Source of the DNA: an uncultured Sphingopyxis sp.
GTDB taxonomy: Bacteria > Pseudomonadota > Alphaproteobacteria > Sphingomonadales > Sphingomonadaceae
Length of the DNA stretch: 64,000 bases
Assembly (NCBI RefSeq): GCF_900078365.1
Contig: NZ_LT598653.1
Coordinates: 2,294,001 to 2,358,000 of the forward strand
Direction: 5' to 3'
Under the pieces are notes generated by a model. That model had not been told where the DNA came from, ran no database searches, and saw only the letters and a program-made list of their open reading frames with translations. Of the stretch, positions 35,961 through 45,029 are shown piece by piece (positions within the stretch are counted from its first letter, which is position 1; each line of letters opens with the position of its first letter). The position numbers were made by a program, and so were the translations under genes.

Positions 35961-35978
35961 CTGTCACAAACGCGTCAC
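35961..35978 (+). promoter_or_regulatory. Candidate PhoB box for pstS
   Basis: CTGTCAC-AAAC-GCGTCAC: two 7-bp direct half-sites separated by 4 bp, the exact geometry of a Pho box. It ends 81 nt before the pstS ATG and lies 8 nt from the divergent ATG 35952, so it may also affect that gene. Confidence 0.75.
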
Positions 35979-36059
35979 ACAAAACCCCCATTGGCGGCTC
36001 AGCGAGTCGCCGCGGGGGTGGTGGCTTGGTTCGGTAACGACCCCCGACAGGATTTCCCG

Positions 36060-37109
36060 ATGTTCCAAAAATTCGGTCTTATCGCTGGTGCGGCGACGTG
36101 CGCGCTGGCGCTTTCCGCGTGCCAGGATCAGGCGTCTTCGGGCGGCGGCGCGCGCGATTATATCAGCGCGGTCGGGTCCTCGACCGTCTATCCCTTTGCC
36201 ACCGCGGTCGGCGAGAAGTTCGCCGAAGCGACGGGCAACAAGACGCCGAAGATCGACAGCACGGGCACCGGCGGCGGTTTCGAGCGTTTCTGCACCGGGG
36301 TCGGCGGCGACACGCCCGACATTGCGAACGCATCGCGCCGCATCAAGAAGAAAGAATTCGACAGCTGCGTCGCGAACGGCGTGAAGGAGATCGTCGAAGT
36401 CCAGATCGGCATCGACGGCATCGCGCTCGGCGAAGCGGCGCGCGGCCCGGGCTTCAAGCTGACCGAAGAGGACGTCTATAAGGCGCTCGCGGCGAACCCC
36501 TATGGCAAGCCCAACACCGCGAAGACGTGGAAGGACGTGAACCCCGCCCTCCCCGCGGTCGCGATCTCGGTATTCGGCCCGCCGTCGACGAGCGGCACTT
36601 ACGATGCGTTCAAGGAACTGATCCTCGGTACCGGCTGCGACGCCAATGCGGAGATGAAGGCGCTGAAGGCAAGCGATGCCGAGAAGCATGAGGCGGTGTG
36701 CACGACGCTGCGCGGTTCGCCCTATTATGTCGAGCAGGGCGAGAATGATAACCTGATCATCTCGAAGCTCGACAAGAACCCGACGAGCCTCGGCATCTTT
36801 GGCTTCAGCTATCTCGATGCCAACAAGGACAAGATCAAGGCGGTGCCGGTCCAGGGCGTCGCGCCGACCTATGCGGCGATCGCCGACGGCAGCTACCCCG
36901 GTTCGCGCCCGCTCTATATCTACGTGAAGAAGGCGCACGTCGGCGTCGTCCCCGGCCTCGCCGAATATGTCGCCGAGTTCCTGAAGGGCGCGGGCGAAGG
37001 CGGATACCTCAACGCCAAGGGTCTGATCGTGTCGCCGAAGACGGTCGCCGACGCCGCGGCGGCGAACGGCAAGAATATGACCGCGCTGGATGGTGCGGAG
37101 CTGAAATAG
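36060..37109 (+). CDS. pstS: Phosphate ABC transporter substrate-binding lipoprotein
   Basis: 349 residues from ATG 36060 (AGGA upstream). Lipoprotein signal LIAGAATCALALSAC. PBP-like domain with the phosphate-loop motifs SAVGSSTVYPFA and STGTGGGFERFC, the latter replacing the GSGxG of E. coli PstS, and SGTYDAFKE. It binds periplasmic phosphate and delivers it to PstCAB. It heads the pst cluster, behind a Pho box, but is separated from pstC by 178 bp with a palindrome, which may lower downstream expression relative to pstS. Confidence 0.95.
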   Translation: MFQKFGLIAGAATCALALSACQDQASSGGGARDYISAVGSSTVYPFATAVGEKFAEATGNKTPKIDSTGTGGGFERFCTGVGGDTPDIANASRRIKKKEFDSCVANGVKEIVEVQIGIDGIALGEAARGPGFKLTEEDVYKALAANPYGKPNTAKTWKDVNPALPAVAISVFGPPSTSGTYDAFKELILGTGCDANAEMKALKASDAEKHEAVCTTLRGSPYYVEQGENDNLIISKLDKNPTSLGIFGFSYLDANKDKIKAVPVQGVAPTYAAIADGSYPGSRPLYIYVKKAHVGVVPGLAEYVAEFLKGAGEGGYLNAKGLIVSPKTVADAAAANGKNMTALDGAELK

Positions 37110-37170
37110 CTTACCTCCCGCTTGGTGGCCGGGCGGGTTCGCCCGGTCCGGCCGCCGATTTTTTCATGAT

Positions 37171-37263
37171 CGTCATTGCGAGGAGCGTAGCGACGAAGCA
37201 ATCTCCAGCTCTCGCCCGGCTATTGCGATAGCTGGAGATTGCTTCGCTTCGCTCGCAATGACG
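37171..37263. repeat. Palindromic repeat, family F
   Basis: 93-bp inverted repeat with ends CGTCATTGCGA/TCGCAATGACG and inner arms GAAGCAATCTCCAGCT/AGCTGGAGATTGCTTC. It lies between pstS and pstC. A diverged copy is at 59781-59865. Confidence 0.85.
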
Positions 37264-37287
37264 AAGGTTTGACCGGATGAAGATCGA

Positions 37288-38664
37288 GTGACCTTCAACG
37301 CCGCCGCCCTTTTGCTTTTGATCGCGGGCCTCGCGCTGATCGGCTGGCTGGCCGGCCGCGCGCGGTCGAGCCTGCTCGCCGGCCGCGCGGCGGCGAAACT
37401 CCATTCGCGGCCGCAATATCATGGCTGGTATGTCGCGCTGTGGCTGTTCGCGCCCGCCGCGCTGTTCCTCGCGGTCTGGTCGTCGGTGTCGCCGGCGCTG
37501 ATCACGAACCAGGTGCTGACGAGCGAGGCCGCGCAGAGCCTGCCCGAGTTCGGGTTCGAGCGCGGCGCGATCCTGTCCGATGCGCGCAATGTCGCGCAGG
37601 GGCGGCAGGCCGACGTGCGGCTGCCCGCCGCGGCGCCGCTGGTGAAGCCCTATGCCGATGCGAGCCATAAATATGCGTGGATCGGCATCGCGGCAATGCT
37701 CGCGCTCGCGCTGGCGGGCGGGCTTTACGCCTTCACGCGCATCCGCCCCGATTTCCGGGCGCGCACGCGGGTCGAAAAGATCGTGATGCTGCTGTTGCTG
37801 CTCGCATCGCTCGTCGCGATCTTGACGACCTTCGGCATCGTGCTCTCGCTGCTCTTTGAATCGATCCGCTTCTTCCGCCTCGTCTCGCCCGCCGAGCTGC
37901 TGTTCGGTACGACCTGGGCGCCGACGAGCGGCGCGCCGCAGCCCGACACCTTCGGCGGCATTCCGCTCTTCTGGGGCACGGTGCTGATCGGCGCGATCAT
38001 CGCGATGATCGTCGCCATTCCCATTGGCATGATGACCGCAGTCTACCTCACTCAATATGCCGCGCCGGCGGTGCGCAAATGGGTGAAGCCGCTGCTCGAG
38101 ATACTCGCGGGCGTGCCCACGGTGGTTTACGGCTATTTTGCCGCGCTGACCGTGGCGCCGGCGCTGCGAGAATTCGCGGTGATGCTCGGCATCCCGAACG
38201 CGAGCACCGAAAGCGCGCTCGCCGCGGGTATCGTGATGGGGGTGATGATCATCCCCTTCGTCTCCTCGATGGCCGACGACAGCATCAACGCGGTGCCGCA
38301 GGCGATGCGCGACGGATCGCTGGCATTGGGCGCGACGCCGAACGAGACGATCCGTCAGGTGCTGATCCCCGCCGCGCTGCCCGGCGTGATGGGTGGCATC
38401 CTGCTCGCGATCAGCCGCGCGATCGGCGAGACGATGATCGTGGTGATGGCGGCGGGCCTGTCGGCGAACATGACCGCCAACCCCTTTGCCAGCGTCACCA
38501 CGGTGACGGCGCAGATCGTGAAATTGCTCACCGGCGATCAGGAGTTCGACAGCGCCAAGACGCTCGCGGCCTTCGCGCTCGGCCTCGTCCTCTTCCTCGT
38601 CACGCTGCTGCTCAACATCGTCGCGCTGCGCATCGTCAAGAAATATCGGGAAGCATATGAATAG
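37288..38664 (+). CDS. pstC: Phosphate ABC transporter permease PstC
   Basis: 458 residues from GTG 37288; the nearby ATG is followed by a stop in frame. Longer than E. coli PstC (319) because of an N-terminal extension with two extra hydrophobic segments and a periplasmic loop, as usual in alphaproteobacteria. The permease domain has the EAA-like loop SLALGATPNETIRQVLIPAAL and AISRAIGETMIV. Inner-membrane half of the channel, paired with PstA. It overlaps pstA by 8 nt. Confidence 0.95.
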   Translation: MTFNAAALLLLIAGLALIGWLAGRARSSLLAGRAAAKLHSRPQYHGWYVALWLFAPAALFLAVWSSVSPALITNQVLTSEAAQSLPEFGFERGAILSDARNVAQGRQADVRLPAAAPLVKPYADASHKYAWIGIAAMLALALAGGLYAFTRIRPDFRARTRVEKIVMLLLLLASLVAILTTFGIVLSLLFESIRFFRLVSPAELLFGTTWAPTSGAPQPDTFGGIPLFWGTVLIGAIIAMIVAIPIGMMTAVYLTQYAAPAVRKWVKPLLEILAGVPTVVYGYFAALTVAPALREFAVMLGIPNASTESALAAGIVMGVMIIPFVSSMADDSINAVPQAMRDGSLALGATPNETIRQVLIPAALPGVMGGILLAISRAIGETMIVVMAAGLSANMTANPFASVTTVTAQIVKLLTGDQEFDSAKTLAAFALGLVLFLVTLLLNIVALRIVKKYREAYE

Positions 38665-39913
38665 GGAAACTTCCCCCACCGACTGGAAGGGCGCGGCGAT
38701 GCAGAAGCGCATCGCGGGCCGCTATGCCGCCGAACGCCGCTTCAAGCTGATGGGGCTCGGCGCCGTGCTGCTGTCGGGCGCCTTCCTCGCCTTCCTGCTG
38801 TTCGTGATGGTCGGCAACGGCGCGCGCGGCTTTACCTATACGCATGTCGCGGTGCCGGTCGATTTCGTGGGCATGCCGCTGACGATCGACAAAGCGCGGC
38901 TGGGCGACGCGGACGCCGATCAGGTGATCGCGAACGCGGGGCTTGCCGACATCGTCGCCTTTGCCGCCGACGAGGCGCTGGGCGACGGCGGGGCCGAACT
39001 GATCAGCGAAAATGCGTGGAAGGAAGTGCGCAGCGCGATCAAGGCCGATCCCGACCTGCTCGATGGCACGACCGTGTTCGAACTGCCCGCCGCGTCCGAA
39101 GTCGACATCATGGCGAAGGAAGGCGCGCGCGGCGAGCTCGGAGCGCGCGTCGATGCGCTGGAGAAGAACGGCAAGCTGTCGACCGGCATCCACTGGCCCT
39201 TCTTCAAGAACGCCGACGCGACCGATCCCGCGGTCGCGGGCATCTGGGGTGCGCTCAAGGGGTCGGTGCTGACGATCTTCATCGCCTTCCTCATCGCCTT
39301 TCCGACCGGCGTGCTCGCGGCGCTTTATCTGGAAGAATATGCGCCGAAGAACCGCTGGACCGACCTGATCGAAGTGTCGATCAACAACCTCGCCGCGGTG
39401 CCGTCGATCATCTTCGGCCTGCTCGCGCTCGCGGTGTTCATCAACTGGTTCGGCCTGTGCCAGGCGAGCCCGCTCGTCGGCGGCTTGACGCTGGCGCTGA
39501 TGACGATGCCGGTGATCGTGATCGCCAGCCGCAACGCGATCAAGTCGGTGCCGCCGTCGATCCGCGACGCCGCGCTCGGCGTCGGCGCGAGCCCGGTGCA
39601 GGTCGTGTTCCATCACGTCCTGCCGCTTGCCCTCCCCGGCATCCTCACCGGCACGATCATCGGCATGGCGCGCGCGCTGGGCGAGACGGCGCCGCTGCTC
39701 CTCGTCGGCATGCGCGCCTTTATCGGCGACGTCCCGGGCGGCATTTGCTCGCCGTCGACCGTGCTGCCGATGCAGATCTTCCTCTGGTCGGACGAGGTCG
39801 ACCGGGGCTTTGTCGAGAAAACCTCCGCCGCGATCATCGTGCTGCTCATCGTGCTGCTGTCGATGAACGCCTTTGCGATCTATCTTCGCAACAAATTCGA
39901 AAAACGCTGGTGA
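38657..39913 (+). CDS. pstA: Phosphate ABC transporter permease PstA
   Basis: 418 residues, with a DUF3333-type N-terminal extension (one helix plus a periplasmic region of about 160 residues) before the permease domain. EAA loop AALGVGASPVQVVFHHVLPLA and GMARALGETAPLLL. Its start lies within pstC and pstB follows within 2 nt, so the three are co-translated. Together with PstC it forms the membrane pore. Confidence 0.95.
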   Translation: MNRETSPTDWKGAAMQKRIAGRYAAERRFKLMGLGAVLLSGAFLAFLLFVMVGNGARGFTYTHVAVPVDFVGMPLTIDKARLGDADADQVIANAGLADIVAFAADEALGDGGAELISENAWKEVRSAIKADPDLLDGTTVFELPAASEVDIMAKEGARGELGARVDALEKNGKLSTGIHWPFFKNADATDPAVAGIWGALKGSVLTIFIAFLIAFPTGVLAALYLEEYAPKNRWTDLIEVSINNLAAVPSIIFGLLALAVFINWFGLCQASPLVGGLTLALMTMPVIVIASRNAIKSVPPSIRDAALGVGASPVQVVFHHVLPLALPGILTGTIIGMARALGETAPLLLVGMRAFIGDVPGGICSPSTVLPMQIFLWSDEVDRGFVEKTSAAIIVLLIVLLSMNAFAIYLRNKFEKRW

Positions 39914-39915
39914 AT

Positions 39916-40698
39916 ATGACCCAAGACGATCTCACTATCGCCGACCCCAAGATGCGCGCGCAGGGCGTCAACGTCTTTTACGGCGAGAAACAGGCGATCA
40001 ACGATGTGTCGATCGACGTCGGCACCGACCTCGTCACCGCCTTCATCGGCCCGTCGGGCTGCGGCAAGTCGACGTTCCTGCGTTCGCTCAATCGCATGAA
40101 CGACACGGTCGCAAGCGCGCGCGTCACTGGGCAGATCAAGCTCGACGGCGAAGACATTTACGCGCCCTCGATGGACGTGGTGCAACTGCGCGCACGCGTC
40201 GGCATGGTGTTTCAGAAGCCCAACCCCTTTCCCAAGTCGATCTACGACAATGTCGGTTACGGCCCGCGCATCCACGGCCTCGCGCCGTCGAAGGCCGATC
40301 TCGACGTCATCGTCGAACGCGCGCTGACCCGCGCCGGGCTGTGGGACGAGGTCAAGGACCGGCTCGGCGAGAGCGGCACCGCGTTGTCGGGCGGGCAGCA
40401 GCAGCGCCTGTGCATCGCGCGCGGCGTGGCCATCAAACCCGAAGTGCTGCTGCTGGACGAGCCGTGCTCGGCGCTCGACCCGATCGCGACCGCGAAGATC
40501 GAGGAACTGATCCACGAACTGCGCGGCAAATATGCGATCGTGATCGTCACGCACAATATGCAGCAGGCGGCCCGCGTGTCGCAGCGCACCGCCTTTTTCC
40601 ACCTCGGGACCTTGGTCGAATACGGCAAGACCACCGACATCTTCACCAACCCGCGGCAGGAACGCACCAAGGATTATATCACCGGCCGTTACGGTTGA
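39916..40698 (+). CDS. pstB: Phosphate ABC transporter ATP-binding protein PstB
   Basis: 260 residues from ATG 39916; GTG 39910, overlapping the pstA stop, is an in-frame alternative. Walker A GPSGCGKST, Q-loop FQKPNPFPKSIYDNV, signature LSGGQQQRL, Walker B VLLLDEPCSALDP and switch His in IVIVTHNMQQA. The FQKPNPFP stretch is diagnostic for PstB. Cytosolic ATPase driving phosphate import. Confidence 0.97.
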   Translation: MTQDDLTIADPKMRAQGVNVFYGEKQAINDVSIDVGTDLVTAFIGPSGCGKSTFLRSLNRMNDTVASARVTGQIKLDGEDIYAPSMDVVQLRARVGMVFQKPNPFPKSIYDNVGYGPRIHGLAPSKADLDVIVERALTRAGLWDEVKDRLGESGTALSGGQQQRLCIARGVAIKPEVLLLDEPCSALDPIATAKIEELIHELRGKYAIVIVTHNMQQAARVSQRTAFFHLGTLVEYGKTTDIFTNPRQERTKDYITGRYG

Positions 40699-40723
40699 TC
40701 CGTAGCGCAACAGGACGAAAACG

Positions 40724-41443
40724 ATGGCACTAACGAATGATCATACGGTCAAAGCCTTCGACGAGGACCTCAATCGCCTGCGCGGGCTGATCAGCGAAAT
40801 GGGCGGCCGCGCCGAACAGGCGCTGCTCCAGGCGATGACCGCGCTCAGCAAAGGTGACCTCGACCTCGCCGCGCAGGTCGTGCGCGACGACAAGAAGATC
40901 GACGCGCTCGAGGCTGAAGTCGAGCAGCTCGCGGTCCAGACGATCGCGCTCCGCGCCCCGATGGCCGACGATTTGCGCGAAATGATCGCGGCGTTGAAGA
41001 TCGTGTCGGTCGTCGAGCGGATCGGCGACTATGCGAAGAATATCGCCAAGCGCGTCGCGCTGATGGACCAGACGCGGTCGATCGAGGCGATCCCGCTCCT
41101 CACCTCGATGTCGTCGATCGTCGTCGAGCTGATCCACGACGCGCTCGACAGCTTCGCGGCGCGCGACGCCGAACTCGCGGTGCGGGTGACGGTGCGCGAC
41201 AAGAATGTCGACGATTTCTACAACAGCATCTTCCGCACGCTCGTCACCTTCATGATGGAAAATCCGAAATATATTTCGGAAAGCGCGCATTTACTGTTCG
41301 TCGCCAAGAATCTCGAACGCATGGGTGACCATGCGACGAATATCGCCGAGATGGTCTATTATGTCGTCACCGGCGAGCGGATGGAAGAACGCGAGCGCGG
41401 CGAGCAGCCCGAAGATGGCGCCGCGGAGCAGGAGCAAGGCTGA
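40724..41443 (+). CDS. phoU: Phosphate signalling protein PhoU
   Basis: 239 residues with two three-helix PhoU repeats, each carrying the metal-binding pattern (VVERIGDYAKNIAKR near residue 100 and NLERMGDHATNIAEM near 205). PhoU links Pst flux to the PhoR kinase and keeps the regulon off in phosphate excess. Start 25 nt after pstB; stop and phoB start overlap as TGATG. The acidic C-terminal tail (EERERGEQPEDGAAEQEQG) is longer than usual. Confidence 0.96.
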   Translation: MALTNDHTVKAFDEDLNRLRGLISEMGGRAEQALLQAMTALSKGDLDLAAQVVRDDKKIDALEAEVEQLAVQTIALRAPMADDLREMIAALKIVSVVERIGDYAKNIAKRVALMDQTRSIEAIPLLTSMSSIVVELIHDALDSFAARDAELAVRVTVRDKNVDDFYNSIFRTLVTFMMENPKYISESAHLLFVAKNLERMGDHATNIAEMVYYVVTGERMEERERGEQPEDGAAEQEQG

Positions 41444-42141
41444 TGCCGCAGCCCGACCTGCTGCTGATCGAGGATGACGAGGCGATCGCCGAGCTCATCG
41501 TCTGGCATTTCGCGCGCGAAGGTTTCTCGGTCCGCCAGACCCCCGACGGCGAACAGGCGCTCGTCCTCGTCGAGGAACGCGTACCCGACATCGTCCTCTT
41601 GGACTGGATGATCGAGAGCCTGCCGGGGATCGAGGTCTGCCGGCGCCTGCGCCGGAACCCGAAGTCGGCCAATGTTCCGATCATCATGCTCACCGCGCGC
41701 GGCGAGGAAGAGGACCGCATTCGCGGGCTCGAGACCGGCGCCGACGATTATGTCACCAAGCCGTTCAGCCCGCGCGAGTTGGTCGCTCGCGTCCAGGCGG
41801 TGCTCCGCCGCCTGCGCCCCGCGCTCGCCGGCGAGATGCTGACCTATGCCGACATCGAGCTCGATTCGGTCGCGCACAAGGTAGTGCGTGCGGGGCAAAT
41901 CGTCGCAATGGGGCCGACCGAATTCCGCCTGCTCAGGCATTTCATGGAGCATCCGGGCCGCGTCTTCTCGCGCGGGCAGTTGCTCGACAGCGTCTGGGGC
42001 CAGGACAGCGACATCGAACTCAGGACCGTCGACGTCCATATCCGGCGGCTGCGCAAGGCGATCAACCTGCCGGGGACGAGCGACATCATCCGCACGGTGC
42101 GTTCGGCGGGCTATGCGCTCGATGCGGGGAAGAGCGTCTGA
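41443..42141 (+). CDS. phoB: Phosphate regulon response regulator PhoB
   Basis: 232 residues. Receiver with IEDDEA and phospho-acceptor Asp54 in VLLDWMIESLPG, then a winged-helix OmpR-type domain (FRLLRHFMEHPGRVFSR, RTVDVHIRRLRKAI). WMIESLPGIE and full-length identity pattern match PhoB rather than other OmpR members. It binds Pho boxes such as those at 35961 and 43769. No phoR kinase gene is in the window; it must lie elsewhere. Confidence 0.95.
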   Translation: MPQPDLLLIEDDEAIAELIVWHFAREGFSVRQTPDGEQALVLVEERVPDIVLLDWMIESLPGIEVCRRLRRNPKSANVPIIMLTARGEEEDRIRGLETGADDYVTKPFSPRELVARVQAVLRRLRPALAGEMLTYADIELDSVAHKVVRAGQIVAMGPTEFRLLRHFMEHPGRVFSRGQLLDSVWGQDSDIELRTVDVHIRRLRKAINLPGTSDIIRTVRSAGYALDAGKSV

Positions 42142-42150
42142 GGTTCCGGA

Positions 42151-42310
42151 GTCCGGTTTCGGCCGGAAGCGGACGTTGAGTATCTCATAACTTCGTCATT
42201 CCCGCGAAAGCGGGAACCCAGTGTGGGGTCAGCCGACGCACGCTCTGGGTTCCCGCTTTCGCGGGAATGACGAATGTGGGGAATGACAGCAACCCACCCC
42301 CAAAGCCGTC
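42151..42310. repeat. Composite three-block repeat, copy 3, inverted orientation
   Basis: Block c first (GTCCGGTTTCGGCCGGAAGC to CTCATAA), then the family D palindrome (about 42193-42272), then a block a relative (complement of GCTTTGGGGGTGGGTTGCTG) to 42310. It fills the gap between the convergent phoB and porin genes. Confidence 0.75.
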
Positions 42311-42317
42311 ATTCGCG

Positions 42318-43688
42318 TCAGAAATCGATCTGCGTCCGCAGTCCGAAGGTATCCGCCGTGTAATCGCGGTCGCCGCTGGCCGTCGCGATACGCGCGTCGT
42401 CGAGCCATAGCTTGCCGTAATTGGCGGTGATCCGGATATAGTCGATCGGCGCCCAAACGAGGCCGATCAACGCCGCCTGCTGCCGCCCGCCGACGATACC
42501 GCCATCGTTGAGGTCGAGATAATCATAGCGTGCATTGAGTTCGATCGCGCCGATGCCGCCCGCGGTGATCGGTCTTGACGGCTTCAGCCGGTCGAACTCA
42601 CCGTCATCGTATCCGCGCGCGTCGCCGCGGGTCAGCGTCATCCCGAACTCGGCATAGCCCCCGAAGAAGGTCGGATCGGGGGCGCCGGTGCGCTTGACCG
42701 TCTGCCAGAAACCTTCGGCGGCCGCATGGAAGGGGCCGGTCAGGACGGCGGCTTCGAGACCGAACCCCCTTTCGCTCTTTATATCGATCAGCCCCGTATC
42801 GACGAGCCGGACGTCGGTGGCGTGGTCGAAAGGCCGCGCGCGGTAGCGGTTCGTCGCGGCGGGATCGTTGGGATCGCGGTAATGGCCCGACGCGGCGAGG
42901 TGAAGCTGGGTGCCGCCGAGCCTTGGCATGAGCACGACGCGCCCGTCGACGCTCAGGCTGTGGTTCGCGTCGTTGAGATCGTGGGCATTGTCGCCGAACA
43001 CACCGCCCTGCAGCAACAGCGCCTTGCCCTTGTATTGCGCCGACAGTCCGACGCGGCGTTCGAAACCGAACGCCTGCGTGAACGCCGCGCGCTCGGTGAA
43101 GCTGGTGAACAGGTCGCTCGTCAGATCGTCCAGCGACGCGAACGGCTTGACGTGCCCCACCGTGACCGACAGCGGCCCGGTGCCATAGGTCAGGTAGACA
43201 TCGGTGAGTTCGATCTCGCCGTTCGCGATGTCCGCTTCCAGCCGATACGAGAAACCGCCCGGAATCTTTCCGTCGACCCCCAGATAGACGCGGCGGAACT
43301 CGGTTGCGGTGCCGCCGCGGATGCCGGTCACGCCCGCGGGCGTGTCGATGCTGGACAGGTCGAGCTGAATGCGCCCGCGCGGCTTGAAGGACCAGCCGTC
43401 CGCGGTCTTCATCTCCGGCGCCCCCTTCCAGTTGAACTCGGTCTCCGGCTTGGGGGTCGCCGGCTCGGCGATCACCGATGACGGCGGGGGCGCCGAAAGC
43501 GGAGCGGGCGTCGGCGGCGCGGTCGCCGCATCGAGCCGCGCTTCCAGCGTCTGGACCTGCGCTTTCAGCGCGGCGAGTTCGGCGCGCAAGGCGGCCGCTT
43601 CCTCGGCGCTCATCGCCTGCGCTCTGGCCGATGTCGGCAAACTGAGCATCGTCGTCGCCAGAAAGGCGGCAGTGAGGACGTGGCGCAA
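42318..43688 (-). CDS. Phosphate-selective porin O/P family outer-membrane protein
   Basis: 456 residues. Signal peptide TAAFLATTMLSLPTSARAQ, a short N-terminal coiled coil (ALRAELAALKAQVQTLEARL) and a Pro-rich linker, then a beta-barrel of the OprO/OprP family (GRIQLDLSSIDTP, FRRVYLGVDGKIPGGFSYRLEADIA) ending in aromatic Phe (RTQIDF), as needed for outer-membrane insertion. The coiled coil may trimerise. Position next to the pst-pho cluster and a candidate Pho box support phosphate or polyphosphate uptake. Family firm; selectivity inferred. Confidence 0.92.
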   Translation of the reverse strand: MRHVLTAAFLATTMLSLPTSARAQAMSAEEAAALRAELAALKAQVQTLEARLDAATAPPTPAPLSAPPPSSVIAEPATPKPETEFNWKGAPEMKTADGWSFKPRGRIQLDLSSIDTPAGVTGIRGGTATEFRRVYLGVDGKIPGGFSYRLEADIANGEIELTDVYLTYGTGPLSVTVGHVKPFASLDDLTSDLFTSFTERAAFTQAFGFERRVGLSAQYKGKALLLQGGVFGDNAHDLNDANHSLSVDGRVVLMPRLGGTQLHLAASGHYRDPNDPAATNRYRARPFDHATDVRLVDTGLIDIKSERGFGLEAAVLTGPFHAAAEGFWQTVKRTGAPDPTFFGGYAEFGMTLTRGDARGYDDGEFDRLKPSRPITAGGIGAIELNARYDYLDLNDGGIVGGRQQAALIGLVWAPIDYIRITANYGKLWLDDARIATASGDRDYTADTFGLRTQIDF

Positions 43689-43768
43689 GATCGAAGCTCC
43701 ATTGCGAAAGGGTGGCGGCGGTTCGATGGCGCAATATTGCTCGATTGTTTCAGAAATGCGTCATCAGA

Positions 43769-43786
43769 ATGACGCTTTGGAGACAA
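43769..43786 (-). promoter_or_regulatory. Candidate PhoB box for the porin gene
   Basis: Read on the minus strand: TTGTCTC-CAAA-GCGTCAT, again two 7-bp half-sites with 4-bp spacing and close to the pstS box. It ends about 80 nt before the porin ATG. The second half-site also forms part of a dyad GCGTCAT-caga-ATGACGC at 43758-43775. Confidence 0.55.
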
Positions 43787-43892
43787 TCGCCCTTTTTTCC
43801 GGCGCCGTCATCCCCCTTGCCTGCCCGCGATGAACGGCTAAGGACGGTCGCGTTTTCATTGACAACTGTTCAGACTTTTCCGGGAGACCATC

Positions 43893-44795
43893 ATGACGAT
43901 CAAATTTGACGGCCGCGTTGCCATTGTCACCGGCGCCGGCGGCGGCCTCGGCCGTGCCTATGCGCTCGAACTCGCACGCCGCGGCGCGAAAGTGGTGGTC
44001 AACGACCTCGGCGGATCGCGCGACGGCACCGGCCATTCGGACGCGGCGCTGCAGGTCGTCGAGGAAATCCGCGCCGCGGGCGGCACCGCCATGTCGAACG
44101 GCGGCAGCGTCACCGAATATGAACAGATGGTCGAGATGGTCGCCAAGGCCAAGGAAGAATGGGGCGGCGTCCACGTCCTGATCAACAACGCCGGCATCCT
44201 GCGCGACAAGAGCTTCGCGAAGATGGATCCCGCCGATTTCGACCTGGTCGTGAAGGTCCACCTGCTCGGCAGTGCGAACGTCACCAAGGCCGCGTGGGAC
44301 ATCATGCGCGAACAGGCCTATGGCCGCATCCTGATGACCGCCTCGTCGACCGGGCTCTACGGCAATTTCGGCCAGGCCAACTATGGCGCGGCGAAGCTTG
44401 GGCTTGCGGGGCTGACCAAGACGCTCCACCTCGAAGGCGCGAAATATAATATCCGCTGCAACACGATCGCGCCTGTCGCGGGCACGCGGATGACCGAAGA
44501 CATCTTCCCGGCCGAACTGTTCGAGAAATTCACCCCTGAGAATGTCGTCCCGGCCGCGCTCTATCTGGTGAGCGAGGACGCGCCGACCAACATGATCGTC
44601 GGCGCGGGCGCGGGCGCGTTCCATGCCGCCTATGTCACGATGACGCCGGGGGTCGCGCTGCCCGAAGGCGAGCGCACCCCCGAAGGCGTCGCCGCGGCGT
44701 GGGAGAAGATCATCGACCGCAACGGCGAGACCGTCCCGCAATCGGGCAGCGAGCAGTCGATGAATGTCATGAAGGCATTGATGGCGCTGGGCTGA
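43893..44795 (+). CDS. SDR family oxidoreductase (3-hydroxyacyl-CoA dehydrogenase-like)
   Basis: 300 residues, GGGAGA before ATG 43893. Cofactor site TGAGGGLGRAYALELARRGA, NNAGILRDKSF, catalytic Ser in MTASSTGLYG and YGAAK. The pattern NDLGGSRDGTGHS is typical of the dehydrogenase unit of peroxisomal multifunctional enzyme 2 and its bacterial relatives, which oxidise (3R)-hydroxyacyl-CoA. The hydratase and SCP2 domains of the eukaryotic protein are absent. Probably an NAD-dependent acyl-CoA or related dehydrogenase. Confidence 0.88.
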   Translation: MTIKFDGRVAIVTGAGGGLGRAYALELARRGAKVVVNDLGGSRDGTGHSDAALQVVEEIRAAGGTAMSNGGSVTEYEQMVEMVAKAKEEWGGVHVLINNAGILRDKSFAKMDPADFDLVVKVHLLGSANVTKAAWDIMREQAYGRILMTASSTGLYGNFGQANYGAAKLGLAGLTKTLHLEGAKYNIRCNTIAPVAGTRMTEDIFPAELFEKFTPENVVPAALYLVSEDAPTNMIVGAGAGAFHAAYVTMTPGVALPEGERTPEGVAAAWEKIIDRNGETVPQSGSEQSMNVMKALMALG

Positions 44796-44804
44796 AGCTA
44801 AATA

Positions 44805-44940
44805 TCCTCCCTGTCGCGGAGCGATGGGGAGGTGGCAGCGCGAAGCGCTGACGGAGGGGCGATGACGCTACCGTCGCGGCCCCTCCACCACGCCCTTCGG
44901 GCGCGGTCCCCCTCCCCATGGCCTTCGGCCACGGGGAGGA
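44805..44940. repeat. Inverted repeat, family G
   Basis: About 136 bp: TCCTCCCTGTCGCGGAGCGA at the left and a CCACGGGGAGGA end at the right, with inner GGAGGTGGCAGCG and GCCCCTCCACCACG arms and small hairpins. It follows the SDR stop codon by 9 nt. Similar in style to 35217-35337. Confidence 0.7.
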
Positions 44941-45029
44941 TTTAGCAAGCGCCTCACTGTATTGACACAGCAACACGCCAATGCGATAAGGGCCGCGGGG
45001 CAAGGGGCTCGGACAGAAGGACGACCCCG

